Assembly: GCA_965224045.1 (NCBI GenBank)
Contig: CBDCYD010000015.1
Coordinates: 434,001 to 498,000 of the forward strand
Direction: 5' to 3'
Origin: Tectiglobus sp965224045
GTDB taxonomy: Bacteria; Pseudomonadota; Alphaproteobacteria; Rhizobiales; Hyphomicrobiaceae
Length of the DNA: 64,000 bases
This document shows, piece after piece, positions 17,440 to 25,902 of this stretch. The translations under genes were made by a program, and so were the position numbers. The notes beneath the pieces are model-generated. The model was given only the letters and a program-made list of their open reading frames with translations, made no database searches and was not told the origin of the DNA. Within the stretch, counting starts at the first letter, position 1. Each line of letters begins with the position of its first letter.

Positions 17440-17816
17440 GCCACGGCAAACCTTGTGAGGAGGAACCCGACACTGCAGGCCAGGATCGACAAGACAACCG
17501 AAGCTACAACATAAGCCACGGCAAGCATGACGTCGCCGCGCTCGGCAAGCGCGAAGACGTCGATCGAAAAGGCCGAGAACGTCGTAAATCCGCCGAGAAC
17601 CCCCGTTGCCAGAAAAATTCTGAGCGCCATGGCGTCCGGCAGCCGGTAGATGACGGCGGCAACGACAATGCCCATCAGCAACGATCCTAAGACGTTGACC
17701 GCCAACGTTGCCCAGGCGACTTCAAGGTCGAACAGGTTGACGGCCGCCCGGTTGACCAGATGGCGCAAACCCGCGCCGATGGCGCCGCCGGCACATGCCA
17801 GAAGCAGGAGTTTCAT
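17436..17816 (-). CDS. crcB: Fluoride channel CrcB/Fluc
   Basis: A 126-residue inner-membrane protein with four hydrophobic helices that works as a dual-topology dimer exporting fluoride. Signature segments are GGAIGAGLRHLVN at the start, TLAVNVLGSLLMG (the conserved asparagine) and TGVLGGFTTFSAFSID, which holds the phenylalanine box. The stop overlaps the rluC start by four bases. No fluoride riboswitch was recognised upstream. In related genomes it usually follows rarA directly; here about 1.1 kb with two other genes intervene. Confidence 0.95.
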   Translation of the reverse strand: MKLLLLACAGGAIGAGLRHLVNRAAVNLFDLEVAWATLAVNVLGSLLMGIVVAAVIYRLPDAMALRIFLATGVLGGFTTFSAFSIDVFALAERGDVMLAVAYVVASVVLSILACSVGFLLTRFAVA

Positions 17817-17952
17817 GGATCACCGATCCTTCGCCTGAAATCCGAGTGGCGCTGCAACCGCGCCGAGACGCGCCCGGCTGCGCGAGCAGGGCCCGATCGC
17901 AATGCCGGGCTTGCCAACAGGTCTACACGTTGCAGCGCACGGCAAGCCCTGT

Positions 17953-18195
17953 TCAATCCTGGCCGCGGCGGCGTGCGAACGGTGCACCCAGCATCCAGCC
18001 AATCGTCCAGCCGATCGCCATGCCGATGACCAGGATAGCAAGAAACGACATCTGCTCGACGTCACTCTGCCCGTCAGGGCTCTGGTAGGTGAACTGGCGG
18101 CTGACCCAGCCGGCGAGATTGCCGGCGAATAGCCAGGCGGTCGCGGCCGCCCCTGCGATGCCGAACAACATGGCCAAGACGTAACGCATCCTCAA
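17953..18195 (-). CDS. Small two-helix membrane protein
   Basis: An 80-residue protein with hydrophobic helices at about 5-25 (VLAMLFGIAGAAATAWLFAG) and 48-70 (MSFLAILVIGMAIGWTIGWM), a short polar loop between them and a basic tail (FARRRGQD). Both ends should be cytoplasmic. It lies 55 bp after the Tae4-like gene on the same strand, so co-transcription is possible. Function is unknown. The topology would fit a holin or an immunity protein, but no family match supports either. Confidence 0.6.
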   Translation of the reverse strand: MRMRYVLAMLFGIAGAAATAWLFAGNLAGWVSRQFTYQSPDGQSDVEQMSFLAILVIGMAIGWTIGWMLGAPFARRRGQD

Positions 18196-18250
18196 TCCCC
18201 CATCGCCGATTATGACCAGCGATCGCGCTTGGTCGTGCGAGCGGCGGCCT

Positions 18251-18796
18251 TCATTTCACTTCCCAGAACCAGATTTCCTTCGACTGGGCATAGTTGGAGT
18301 AGTAGCCAAGCCATGAGAACCACTCCATCAGCCACTTCGCCGACGAGCGGTAGCCGTTCCACACGTCGATATGGTCGCCGGTGGGCGAGCCGGGCCGGTC
18401 GGTGCTGCGGTGCCAGTAATCCTTGATGTAGATGATGCCGGTGCGCCCAAACAACTGCGGGTAGAACTGGGCCGGGCCGTCGCCGGTGATGCGTTCCGTC
18501 GGACCGAGGCCATTGATGCTTGCCCGGGCCAGAGCGCTGCCCAGTTCGTGCGCGCGGATGTAGTGCATTTGCTCGCCGGGATGGGCGCCGCAGGTGATGC
18601 ACCCAGTAATCTGGCCCGGCCTGACGCCGGCGCGTTTCAGTGCAACACCCATGCGGATGGCACACTGGTTGGCAAATGTCGGAAAGCCCCGGTGCACCTG
18701 GACACCGTAATAATTGCCTGTCTTCGGTGCAATGCAGGGTGTTTGCACGCTCTTGTTGATCGGATGGTTGTACCAAAGATCGTAAAACGCAACCAT
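18251..18796 (-). CDS. Tae4-family peptidoglycan amidase (type VI effector type)
   Basis: A 181-residue NlpC/P60-like amidase. The hallmarks of the Tae4 family are FANQCAIRMGVAL with catalytic C45 and GDHIDVWNGYR with catalytic H142; GRTGIIYIKDYW precedes the histidine block as in known members. Tae4 proteins cleave the D-Glu-mDAP bond of peptidoglycan when delivered to a rival's periplasm by a type VI secretion system. There is no signal peptide. Neither a recognisable Tai4 immunity gene nor any secretion gene lies in the window. A phage-type lytic role is the main alternative. Confidence 0.78.
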   Translation of the reverse strand: MVAFYDLWYNHPINKSVQTPCIAPKTGNYYGVQVHRGFPTFANQCAIRMGVALKRAGVRPGQITGCITCGAHPGEQMHYIRAHELGSALARASINGLGPTERITGDGPAQFYPQLFGRTGIIYIKDYWHRSTDRPGSPTGDHIDVWNGYRSSAKWLMEWFSWLGYYSNYAQSKEIWFWEVK

Positions 18797-18965
18797 GGCT
18801 CACCTCGGCTCCAGCCTCGTTTATCGCGGATACGGCCAGGATACGGCCCGAACCCGGCATGATATCGCGGAACTATAGCCGCGCGCACCACAGCTTTCCA
18901 GGCGACGCCCCGATCCGCCACAGCAGACGGGCAAAAATGCGACACCGGCAGCGCTGCGGAACTCA

Positions 18966-20279
18966 CTATTGCCTTTGTTGACGGCGCTTTTCCCAGTAGG
19001 CGAGGCGCTTGCGGATCTCGCGCTCGAAGCCACGATCGGGCGGGTCGTAAAAGTGTTCGCGCTCGAGTTCGTCGGGGAAATAGTCCTGGCCGGAGAACCC
19101 GTCCGGGGTGTTATGATCGTATTCGTAGCCGGCGCCGTAGCCCTGGTCCGCCATCAGCCTGGTCGGTGCATTCAGGATGTGCTTCGGGGGCGCCAGGCTG
19201 CCGTGCACCTTCGCGGCCCGGGTGGCAGCCTTATAGGCGACATAGGCGCCGTTCGACTTCGGCGCCGTGGCCAGATAGATCGTCGCCTGAGCCAGCGCAA
19301 GTTCACCTTCGGGCGAGCCCAGAAAGTCGAACACATCCTTGGCTGCTAGCGCCTGGTGCACGGCCTGCGGGTCTGCCAGGCCAATGTCCTCGATCGCCAT
19401 GCGCACGAGGCGGCGGGCGAGGAACAGACGGTCCTCGCCGCCTTCCAGCATGCGCGCCAGCCAATAAAGCGCGGCGTCGGGATCCGATCCGCGCACAGCT
19501 TTGTGGAGCGCTGAGATCAGGTTGTAGTGACCATCTCGGCCCTTGTCGTAGACGGGTGCGCGGCGCTGGACGAGGCGCGTCAGTTCGGCTTCGTCGATTG
19601 TGCCCTGGTCGGCATCCGGTGGGGCCGCGGCCAACACCTCCTCTGCGAGGTTGAGCATCGCGCGCCCATCGCCGTCGGCCATGGCAATCAGTTTTGCGCG
19701 GGCCGCTGGATCGAGTGGCAGGCGCTGCGCCGCGCTTTCCTCAGCACGAGCGAGCAAGGTTTCGAGCGCCGCCTCGTCGAGGCGCTGGAGAACGAGGACC
19801 GAAGCGCGTGAGAGAACGGCGGCGTTCAGTTCGAATGACGGGTTTTCCGTCGTGGCACCGACCAGCGTGATCGTACCGTCTTCCATGTGCGGCAGGAAAC
19901 TGTCCTGCTGGGCGCGATTGAAGCGGTGGATTTCGTCGATGAACAGCAGCGTGCCGCGGCCGGCTTCACGGCGCGCCTTGGCACGATCGAAGGCCTCACG
20001 CAGGTCCTTGACGCCGGAAAAGATGGCTGAGAGCTGCTCGAATTCCAGTGCCGTCGCATCCGCCAGCAACCGCGCAATGGTGGTTTTGCCGGAGCCGGGA
20101 GGACCCCAGAGGATCAGCGAAGGCAGGCGGCCACGCGCGAGCATCTGCGTGAGGATGCCGTCCGGACCGACGATCTCGTCCTGGCCGACGACATCGCAAA
20201 GCCTGCGCGGGCGCAAGCGGTCGGCGAGCGGACGGGGCGCACCCTCTTCCAGTCCGGCAGCCTCGAACAGATTGGTCAT
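18966..20279 (-). CDS. rarA: Replication-associated recombination protein A (RarA/MgsA ATPase)
   Basis: A 437-residue AAA+ clamp-loader-like ATPase that acts at stalled replication forks. Walker A is LILWGPPGSGKTTIAR (about residues 55-70), Walker B is TLLFIDEIHRFN, sensor 1 is LVGATTENPSFELNAA, and the C-terminal oligomerisation part has YDKGRDGHYNLISALHKAVRGSD and GQDYFPDELE. Length fits the family. The ATG overlaps the stop of the upstream membrane-protein gene (ATGA). Position after the DegP-like gene matches the conserved order in related bacteria. Confidence 0.95.
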   Translation of the reverse strand: MTNLFEAAGLEEGAPRPLADRLRPRRLCDVVGQDEIVGPDGILTQMLARGRLPSLILWGPPGSGKTTIARLLADATALEFEQLSAIFSGVKDLREAFDRAKARREAGRGTLLFIDEIHRFNRAQQDSFLPHMEDGTITLVGATTENPSFELNAAVLSRASVLVLQRLDEAALETLLARAEESAAQRLPLDPAARAKLIAMADGDGRAMLNLAEEVLAAAPPDADQGTIDEAELTRLVQRRAPVYDKGRDGHYNLISALHKAVRGSDPDAALYWLARMLEGGEDRLFLARRLVRMAIEDIGLADPQAVHQALAAKDVFDFLGSPEGELALAQATIYLATAPKSNGAYVAYKAATRAAKVHGSLAPPKHILNAPTRLMADQGYGAGYEYDHNTPDGFSGQDYFPDELEREHFYDPPDRGFEREIRKRLAYWEKRRQQRQ

Positions 20280-20758
20280 GCCGCCTCCCCCCCGCGGCGC
20301 CAGTTGCGCATGAAAGCGAATGCACCCAGCGCACCGAACAACACCGCTGCAATGCCGATCGATTGCCAGCGGCCCGCCAGAGTGAGCTGCGGGCCGGCGT
20401 CTTCGATGACGACGGGTTGGCGGCCCTTTGCGTCCTGGAGATAGCGGATGCGGGCCGTGGGCACCACGAGCACGCCGTCGACAATCACCTTGTCGGCAAA
20501 GCTCTCGCTCACCGTGACGCCGGATGCGTTGCGCACGCTGCCGGCCGGTGTCTTCCAGGCGAGATCGATGGCATAGGTGGCGAGGCCCTTGCGCGTGATC
20601 GATTGTGCACGCCGGATGATGGCGTCAGCTTCGCGGCCATTCGCCATCACGCTCTCGACATGCGACCGCCAAGTCCAGCCAACGCCTATGGCGTAGGCAC
20701 CCGCAGCCGCGACGGCAACGCACAGCCAGGCCACATAGCGACGCAACCATCTGAGCAC
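20276..20758 (-). CDS. Membrane-anchored hypothetical protein
   Basis: A 160-residue protein with an N-terminal hydrophobic helix (YVAWLCVAVAAAGAYAIGVGW), a beta-rich middle (TYAIDLAWKTPAGSVRNASG, VIVDGVLVVPTARIRYL) and a second helix near the end (IGIAAVLFGALGAFAFMRNW). The middle should face the periplasm. It resembles DUF3592-type proteins, as does the protein at 13495-14280. It is coupled to rarA by a four-base overlap and lies 110 bp after the protease gene. Confidence 0.65.
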   Translation of the reverse strand: MLRWLRRYVAWLCVAVAAAGAYAIGVGWTWRSHVESVMANGREADAIIRRAQSITRKGLATYAIDLAWKTPAGSVRNASGVTVSESFADKVIVDGVLVVPTARIRYLQDAKGRQPVVIEDAGPQLTLAGRWQSIGIAAVLFGALGAFAFMRNWRRGGEAA

Positions 20759-20868
20759 GGTGTTCTCCCGAATAGCGTGGGCCGGCGGTCGGCCACGGCC
20801 CGCACCTGCCGCGCGACCATCCGAGCGGGACGGTCGGCGATGGCGCGGTCGCCGGTGCGCGAGACCAC

Positions 20869-22299
20869 TTATCCCGGCACTTCCACGCGCAGGATACGCC
20901 GTCCGCGCCTAATGGCAATGGACCAAACCCGGGCGCGCACGCGCAGGCGCTGCTCGAGGTCGGCAATGTCACGGACGCCGCGCCGTCCGAGCCGCAGGAG
21001 AATGTCGCCGCGGCGAAATCCGATGCTCTCGGAAATGGAGCCGGGCGTTACCGAGAGGATCACGACGTTGCCTTCCGTGTCCGGGCTGATGTTGAGTTCC
21101 TCGGCGATCACCGGCAGCAGGTTTGCGACGCGGGCGCCGCCGAACGGGTGCTCGCCGGAGAGTTCGCGCACGTCGTCGTTGCCCGGTTTCGGAGCCGCTT
21201 CCAGTTTCAGGCGGACGCGCCGGCGGCGGCCCTGTCTCAGGACGACGAGTTCGGCCGTGTTGCCAATGCCGCGCGTCGTCAGGCGATAGAACGCGGCACG
21301 GGCATCGGCAACGTCGCGGCCGTCGACAGCGACGATGACGTCACCGACGCGAAGCCCGGCGCGGGCGGCAGGGCTGCCGTCGTAAAGCTGCGAGACGGCG
21401 GCGCCTGCAACACGTTTCAGGCCGAGGCTTTCGGCAATGGTGCGCGAGACCGTCGTCAGCCGGCCGCCGAGCCAGGGTCGTTCGATCTTGCGACCGGTGA
21501 CGGCGCTGTTGACGTAGAGGCGAACGAGATTGGCCGGGATCGCAAAACCGATGCCGTGGGAGCCGCCGGTGCGCGAATAGATCGCCGTGTTGATACCGAT
21601 CAGCCGGCCGTTGACGTCGACCAGCGCGCCGCCGGAGTTGCCGGGATTGATGGCAGCATCGGTCTGAATGAAGACCTGGGCATCCGAGCGGCCGAGACCG
21701 GTGCGCGCCAGGGCCGAGACGATGCCGCTCGTCACGGTCTGGCCGACGCCGAACGGATTGCCGATGGCGAGCACGATGTCACCGACCTCCAGGGCATCGG
21801 AATCGGCGAACGAGAGGAAGGGGAAATCCTGATCCTCGGCCTCGATCTGCAGGACAGCGATGTCGGTCTTGTCGTCGCTCAGGACGATGCGTGCATTGAA
21901 CTCGCGCTTGTCGGCAAGGACGACGCGGATCGTTGCGCGGCCGTGCGAGCGCACGACGTGGGCGTTGGTGACGACCAGGCCGTCGGCATCGATAATGACG
22001 CCGGAGCCGAGGGAGTTCTGCGTGCGTTTGCGCGGCAGGCCGAAACGGCGGCCGAAGAACTGGCGAAAGAACGGATCATTCAGGAACGGGGATGTCGCGA
22101 GCCGCCGCGTCGACTGGACATAGACGTTGACCACCGCGGGGGCCGCCTTTTTGACGACCGGGGAGAAGGAATAGGCAAGTTCCGCGCGTGACTGCGGCAC
22201 GCGTTCTTGAGCGAGTGCTGCCGTGTGACCGGGCAAGCCCGCAAGCAGCCACAAGGCCGCCAGGCGCCGGCACCACGCCGTGAGGTCTTGCATGCGCAT
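20869..22299 (-). CDS. degP: DegP/HtrA-type periplasmic serine protease
   Basis: A 476-residue trypsin-like protease with a signal peptide (residues 1-30). The catalytic triad is visible as H114 in VVTNAHVV, D146 in DDKTDIAVLQI and S222 in INPGNSGGALVD. Two PDZ domains follow, the first around GLRVGDVIVAVDGRDV and the second around SIGFRRGDILLRLG. It should degrade or refold damaged envelope proteins. Position just after the ribosomal cluster is conserved in related genomes. Whether it is the DegP or DegQ orthologue cannot be decided here. Confidence 0.9.
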   Translation of the reverse strand: MRMQDLTAWCRRLAALWLLAGLPGHTAALAQERVPQSRAELAYSFSPVVKKAAPAVVNVYVQSTRRLATSPFLNDPFFRQFFGRRFGLPRKRTQNSLGSGVIIDADGLVVTNAHVVRSHGRATIRVVLADKREFNARIVLSDDKTDIAVLQIEAEDQDFPFLSFADSDALEVGDIVLAIGNPFGVGQTVTSGIVSALARTGLGRSDAQVFIQTDAAINPGNSGGALVDVNGRLIGINTAIYSRTGGSHGIGFAIPANLVRLYVNSAVTGRKIERPWLGGRLTTVSRTIAESLGLKRVAGAAVSQLYDGSPAARAGLRVGDVIVAVDGRDVADARAAFYRLTTRGIGNTAELVVLRQGRRRRVRLKLEAAPKPGNDDVRELSGEHPFGGARVANLLPVIAEELNISPDTEGNVVILSVTPGSISESIGFRRGDILLRLGRRGVRDIADLEQRLRVRARVWSIAIRRGRRILRVEVPG

Positions 22300-22380
22300 G
22301 ATGTCTCCTGTGTCGGCCCGCTTTCACGGCGCGTCCATAGCAACGCCGCCGGGCTTCGCAAAGCTGTCGCAATGACACGG

Positions 22381-22413
22381 AAAAAAGGCGCCATGATATT
22401 CCCATGACGCCTT
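22381..22413 (-). terminator. Intrinsic terminator after rplQ
   Basis: On the minus strand an 11-base stem with one mismatch (22413-22403 with 22395-22385) is followed directly by TTTTTT. It lies about 80 bases after the rplQ stop and before the protease gene, so it should end transcription of the ribosomal cluster. Confidence 0.85.
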
Positions 22414-22491
22414 CGCGATTGCGTTCAATCGGTGCTCTCGACCGGTGCCACCAGGCTTGCCCAAGACAGCTGCCCGGACGTCCGGTGCCAA

Positions 22492-22920
22492 TCAACCGAC
22501 GGCTTCTTCCGCCTCGCGTTCTGCTGCAGCCCTTGCCTTGTCGTCGGCGCCCTTGACGCTCTCGTCGCGGTCGACCAGTTCGATGACTGCGCGCGGGGCC
22601 GAGTCACCGTAGCGGTAGCCGGCCTTGAGGACGCGGGTGTAGCCGCCGTTGCGGTCCTGATAGCGGGGGCCGAGCGTGTCGAAGAGTTTCTTGACCATCG
22701 CCTCGTTGCGCAGGCGCGCCGCCGCCAGACGCCGGGAATGAAGGTCGCCCTTCTTGGCAAGCGTAATGTACTTGTCCATTACGCGACGCAGGTCCTTGGC
22801 CTTGGCCAGGGTCGTGACGATCTGTTCGTGCTGGATGAGCGCCGATGCCATGTTCGAAAACATCGCCTGGCGATGACCGGAATCGCGGCTGAAGCGCCGG
22901 CCCTTTTTGCGGTGTCGCAT
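22492..22920 (-). CDS. rplQ: 50S ribosomal protein L17
   Basis: 142 residues, last gene of the alpha operon. It is a large-subunit protein near the exit tunnel. The start MRHRKKGRRFSRDSGHRQAM is the family signature, with SALIQHEQIVTTLAKAKDLR next and the usual C-terminal extension rich in acidic and basic residues. It lies 101 bp after rpoA and is followed by an intrinsic terminator. Confidence 0.98.
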   Translation of the reverse strand: MRHRKKGRRFSRDSGHRQAMFSNMASALIQHEQIVTTLAKAKDLRRVMDKYITLAKKGDLHSRRLAAARLRNEAMVKKLFDTLGPRYQDRNGGYTRVLKAGYRYGDSAPRAVIELVDRDESVKGADDKARAAAEREAEEAVG

Positions 22921-23021
22921 TTCAGTTTACCCTTGCGTTGTTTGGCGGGGAGGTTCTGCTGCCTCACCTCGCGCCCGTGACAACCCACGGCAGCCAAAGC
23001 TGCAGCTACCGCGGGACTGCT

Positions 23022-24047
23022 CTAGTACTGGTCTTCGAAGCGCTTGGCCAGCTCTTCGATGTTGTCCGGCGGCCAGTTCGGTACCTCCATGCCGAGATGC
23101 AGGCCCATGGTGGCCAGGACTTCCTTGATCTCGTTGAGTGATTTGCGCCCGAAATTCGGCGTCCGCAGCATTTCCGCTTCGCTCTTCTGGATCAGGTCGC
23201 CGATGTAGACGATGTTGTCGTTCTTCAGACAGTTGGCCGAGCGCACGGAGAGTTCCAGTTCGTCGACCTTCTTGAGAAGTGCCGCGTTGAACGACAGTTC
23301 CGGGTGCTGCTGTTCTTCGACCGGCTTTTTCGGCTCTTCGAAATTGATGAAGATCGCCAGTTGGTCCTGCAGGATGCGAGCTGCCAGTGCAACGGCATCT
23401 TCGGCGCGGATCGAACCGTCCGTTTCGACCGTCAGCGTCAGCTTGTCATAATCAAGGATCTGGCCTTCACGCGTGTTGTCGACGCGATAGGAAACCTTCT
23501 TGACCGGGCTGTAGAGACTGTCGACCGGGATCAGGCCGATCGGCGCGTCCTCCGGACGGTTGCGGTCCGCGGGAACGTAGCCCTTGCCCATGTCGACAGT
23601 GAACTCCATGCGCACGGAGGCACCCTGGTCGAGGTGGCAGATGATGTGATCCGGGTTGAGGATCTCGACCTCGGAGCTGGTCTCGATGTCGCCGGCCGTT
23701 GCTGGACCCGGGCCGTCCTTTTTCAGGACCATCCGCTTGACACCTTCGGAGTGCACGCGCAGCGCGATTTCCTTGATGTTGAGGATGATGTTGGTGACGT
23801 CCTCGCGGACGCCGGGAATCGACGAGAACTCGTGCAGCACACCGTCGATCTGAACGGTCTTGATCGCGGCACCTTGCAGCGAGGAGAGCAGAACGCGGCG
23901 CAGCGCGTTGCCCAGAGTCATGCCGAAGCCGCGCTCAAGCGGCTCTGCAACGACCGTGGCAACACGGTCGCGGTCGCGACCCTGCTCGATGCCGAGCTTG
24001 TTCGGCTTAATCAGGTCTTGCCAGTTCTTTTGCAGGACGTTCGTCAC
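23022..24047 (-). CDS. rpoA: RNA polymerase alpha subunit
   Basis: 341 residues from GTG 24047, which follows TGAGG at a workable distance; an ATG at 24059 would add four residues, and the frame stays open much further into rpsK. The N-terminal domain (QKNWQDLIKPNKL, then LGNALRRVLLSSLQGAAI) dimerises and assembles beta and beta-prime. The C-terminal domain (VDELELSVRSANCLKNDNI, RTPNFGRKSLNEIKEVL) binds UP elements and activators. It lies between rpsK and rplQ as in most bacteria. Confidence 0.97.
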   Translation of the reverse strand: MTNVLQKNWQDLIKPNKLGIEQGRDRDRVATVVAEPLERGFGMTLGNALRRVLLSSLQGAAIKTVQIDGVLHEFSSIPGVREDVTNIILNIKEIALRVHSEGVKRMVLKKDGPGPATAGDIETSSEVEILNPDHIICHLDQGASVRMEFTVDMGKGYVPADRNRPEDAPIGLIPVDSLYSPVKKVSYRVDNTREGQILDYDKLTLTVETDGSIRAEDAVALAARILQDQLAIFINFEEPKKPVEEQQHPELSFNAALLKKVDELELSVRSANCLKNDNIVYIGDLIQKSEAEMLRTPNFGRKSLNEIKEVLATMGLHLGMEVPNWPPDNIEELAKRFEDQY

Positions 24048-24172
24048 TTCAGGCCTCATAAGAAAAAGGAGGTCCGCTCCGCCTTCGGGCGTTGCGAGGC
24101 CGCTTGCTGGAACCCCACCACCATTGCCGTATCCGTTACGGGCAACAGCGATGGAAACTCGATGCTGTGCGA

Positions 24173-24568
24173 TCAGACCCGGCGGCGCTTGCGTGGCCGA
24201 CAACCGTTATGCGGGATGGGGGTCACGTCGCGGATCGCGGTGATCTGAAAACCGGCGGCCTGCAATGCGCGCAGCGCCGACTCTCGCCCGGAGCCCGGGC
24301 CACAGACTTCCACTTCCAATACCTTCATGCCGTGTTCGGCAGCCTTCTTGCCGGCATCTTCTGCAGCCATCTGGGCTGCGAACGGGGTCGACTTACGTGA
24401 CCCCTTGAAGCCCATGGCGCCGGATGACGACCAGGAGATGGTGTTGCCCTGGGCATCGGTTATGGTGATCATCGTATTGTTGAAGCTGGCGTTGACGTGG
24501 GCCACGCCAGACGAAATGTTCTTGCGTTCGCGACGGCGAACCTTGCCGCGCTGCTGTTCTCTCGCCAT
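24173..24568 (-). CDS. rpsK: 30S ribosomal protein S11
   Basis: 131 residues from the ATG at 24568 (MAREQQRGKVRRRERKN); the longer open frame to 24646 is outside the family length. A platform protein of the small subunit that contacts mRNA near the exit. Signatures are HVNASFNNTMITITD, SWSSSGAMGFKGSRK and the C-terminal DVTPIPHNGCRPRKRRRV. It lies between rpsM and rpoA. Confidence 0.98.
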   Translation of the reverse strand: MAREQQRGKVRRRERKNISSGVAHVNASFNNTMITITDAQGNTISWSSSGAMGFKGSRKSTPFAAQMAAEDAGKKAAEHGMKVLEVEVCGPGSGRESALRALQAAGFQITAIRDVTPIPHNGCRPRKRRRV

Positions 24569-24652
24569 TGCTGATCCGTCTTTCGGCTCGGGTGTGGTGG
24601 TAGCTGCTGGGTGCGGGCACGCGTTCGGCGCGCGCCACGCTTTCACGCGTCG

Positions 24653-25030
24653 TTAGCGGGCCGCCTTCTTCTTTCCGGCGATCGGCTTGGCCGGGCCCTT
24701 GCGGGTCCGGGCATTAGTGTGGGTGCGTTGGCCGCGCACCGGCAAACCGCGGCGATGGCGCAGGCCGCGATAGCAGCCGAGATCCATCAAACGCTTGATG
24801 TTCATCGCCGTTTCACGGCGCAGGTCACCCTCGACCATGTAATCACGGTCGATGGCCTCGCGGATTTGCATCACCTCGGCGTCCGAGAGTTCGTTCACGC
24901 GACGCTCGGAGGGCACGCCGACCTTCTCGCAAATTTCCTCCGCGAATTTCGGGCCGATGCCGTGGATGTATTGAAGCGAGATGACGACCCGCTTCTGGGT
25001 TGGAATGTTCACGCCTGCGATACGGGCCAA
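24653..25030 (-). CDS. rpsM: 30S ribosomal protein S13 (TTG start)
   Basis: 125 residues. The family start ARIAGVNIPTQKRV requires a TTG initiation codon at 25030, which has AGGAGA seven bases upstream; no ATG or GTG in frame fits the family. S13 sits at the head of the 30S subunit and contacts tRNA and L5. The segment LQYIHGIGPKFAEEICEKV and the basic tail RTHTNARTRKGPAKPI are typical. The TTG start may lower or tune its translation. Confidence 0.96.
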   Translation of the reverse strand: MARIAGVNIPTQKRVVISLQYIHGIGPKFAEEICEKVGVPSERRVNELSDAEVMQIREAIDRDYMVEGDLRRETAMNIKRLMDLGCYRGLRHRRGLPVRGQRTHTNARTRKGPAKPIAGKKKAAR

Positions 25031-25302
25031 GTTTGGTCTCCTAAACAGCTCGCCGGCCCGGCCAGAAGCTGGCGCATGGACCGTCGTTCTAGAAATCTCG
25101 CGGGATTGTCGCTTGAGCAACGAGACCCGCTCACCCCCGCTGCTCCGAAACGACGACACCCCTGCATGCAGCCGTAGCCCGCCTGACGGGCGCGGCAGCC
25201 ATCGCAAGGTGCGTCATGAAAACGCAGTGTTGTACCCTCGCACGGTCCTCCCGTCAACGCAGCAGGGCCGCGTCATGCCGCCACGACCCCAAGCCCGGCA
25301 GG

Positions 25303-25902
25303 CTAGCCAATCGAGGACGAGTTGCCGCCGAGGGCCCTATCGATCGCCTTTGATACCTCTTCGATGCTCTGCATGCCGTCAACCGTCTGCAACCGGCCGG
25401 ATTGGCTGTAATATTCGGACAACGGCGCGGTCTGCTCGCGATAGGCAACGAGGCGCTGCTTGAAAGCCTCGGGATTGTCATCCTTGCGCACCGTGCCGCC
25501 GGCCGCCTCGGTTTCCCTGGCGCGCTTGATAATGCGGTCGAGCAGGGCGTTCTCGTCGACGACGATCTCGACGACGGCATCAAGTTCAAGCCCCTTCTGC
25601 GCCAAAAGCGTATCGAGGGCCTTTGCCTGGGCGACTGTGCGCGGGAAACCGTCGAGAATGAAGCCGTTGGCGCAGTCAGGTTCGTCGATGCGGTCGGAGA
25701 CGATACCGATCACGATATCATCGGAGACCAAACCGCCGGCATCCATGACGGCCTTGGCCTGGAGACCGACAGGGGTTTTGGCCGCGACGGCGGCGCGCAG
25801 CATGTCACCCGTCGACAGCTGCACGATGTTGCGCGTCTCAACGAGCCGCGATGCCTGCGTGCCCTTTCCGGCCCCCGGCGGCCCGAGCAGGATGATCTTC
25901 AT
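25303..25902 (-). CDS. adk: Adenylate kinase
   Basis: 199 residues; interconverts ATP + AMP and 2 ADP. The P-loop MKIILLGPPGAGKGTQ opens the protein, followed by VQLSTGDMLRAAV (AMP site) and FILDGFPRTVAQAKAL. The lid region is the short type without zinc cysteines. ATG 25902 overlaps the secY stop (ATGA), the usual coupling; the open frame continues upstream inside secY without meaning. The 272 bp to rpsM holds no supported gene; in particular rpmJ is not there. Confidence 0.97.
   Translation of the reverse strand: MKIILLGPPGAGKGTQASRLVETRNIVQLSTGDMLRAAVAAKTPVGLQAKAVMDAGGLVSDDIVIGIVSDRIDEPDCANGFILDGFPRTVAQAKALDTLLAQKGLELDAVVEIVVDENALLDRIIKRARETEAAGGTVRKDDNPEAFKQRLVAYREQTAPLSEYYSQSGRLQTVDGMQSIEEVSKAIDRALGGNSSSIG

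Noticed and set aside
17817..17952. A fluoride riboswitch before crcB
   Set aside because: The region upstream of crcB lacks a recognisable conserved aptamer pattern.
25031..25302. A possible rpmJ (L36) gene between adk and rpsM
   Set aside because: No frame with the short L36 pattern was found; the gene is often located elsewhere in alphaproteobacteria.
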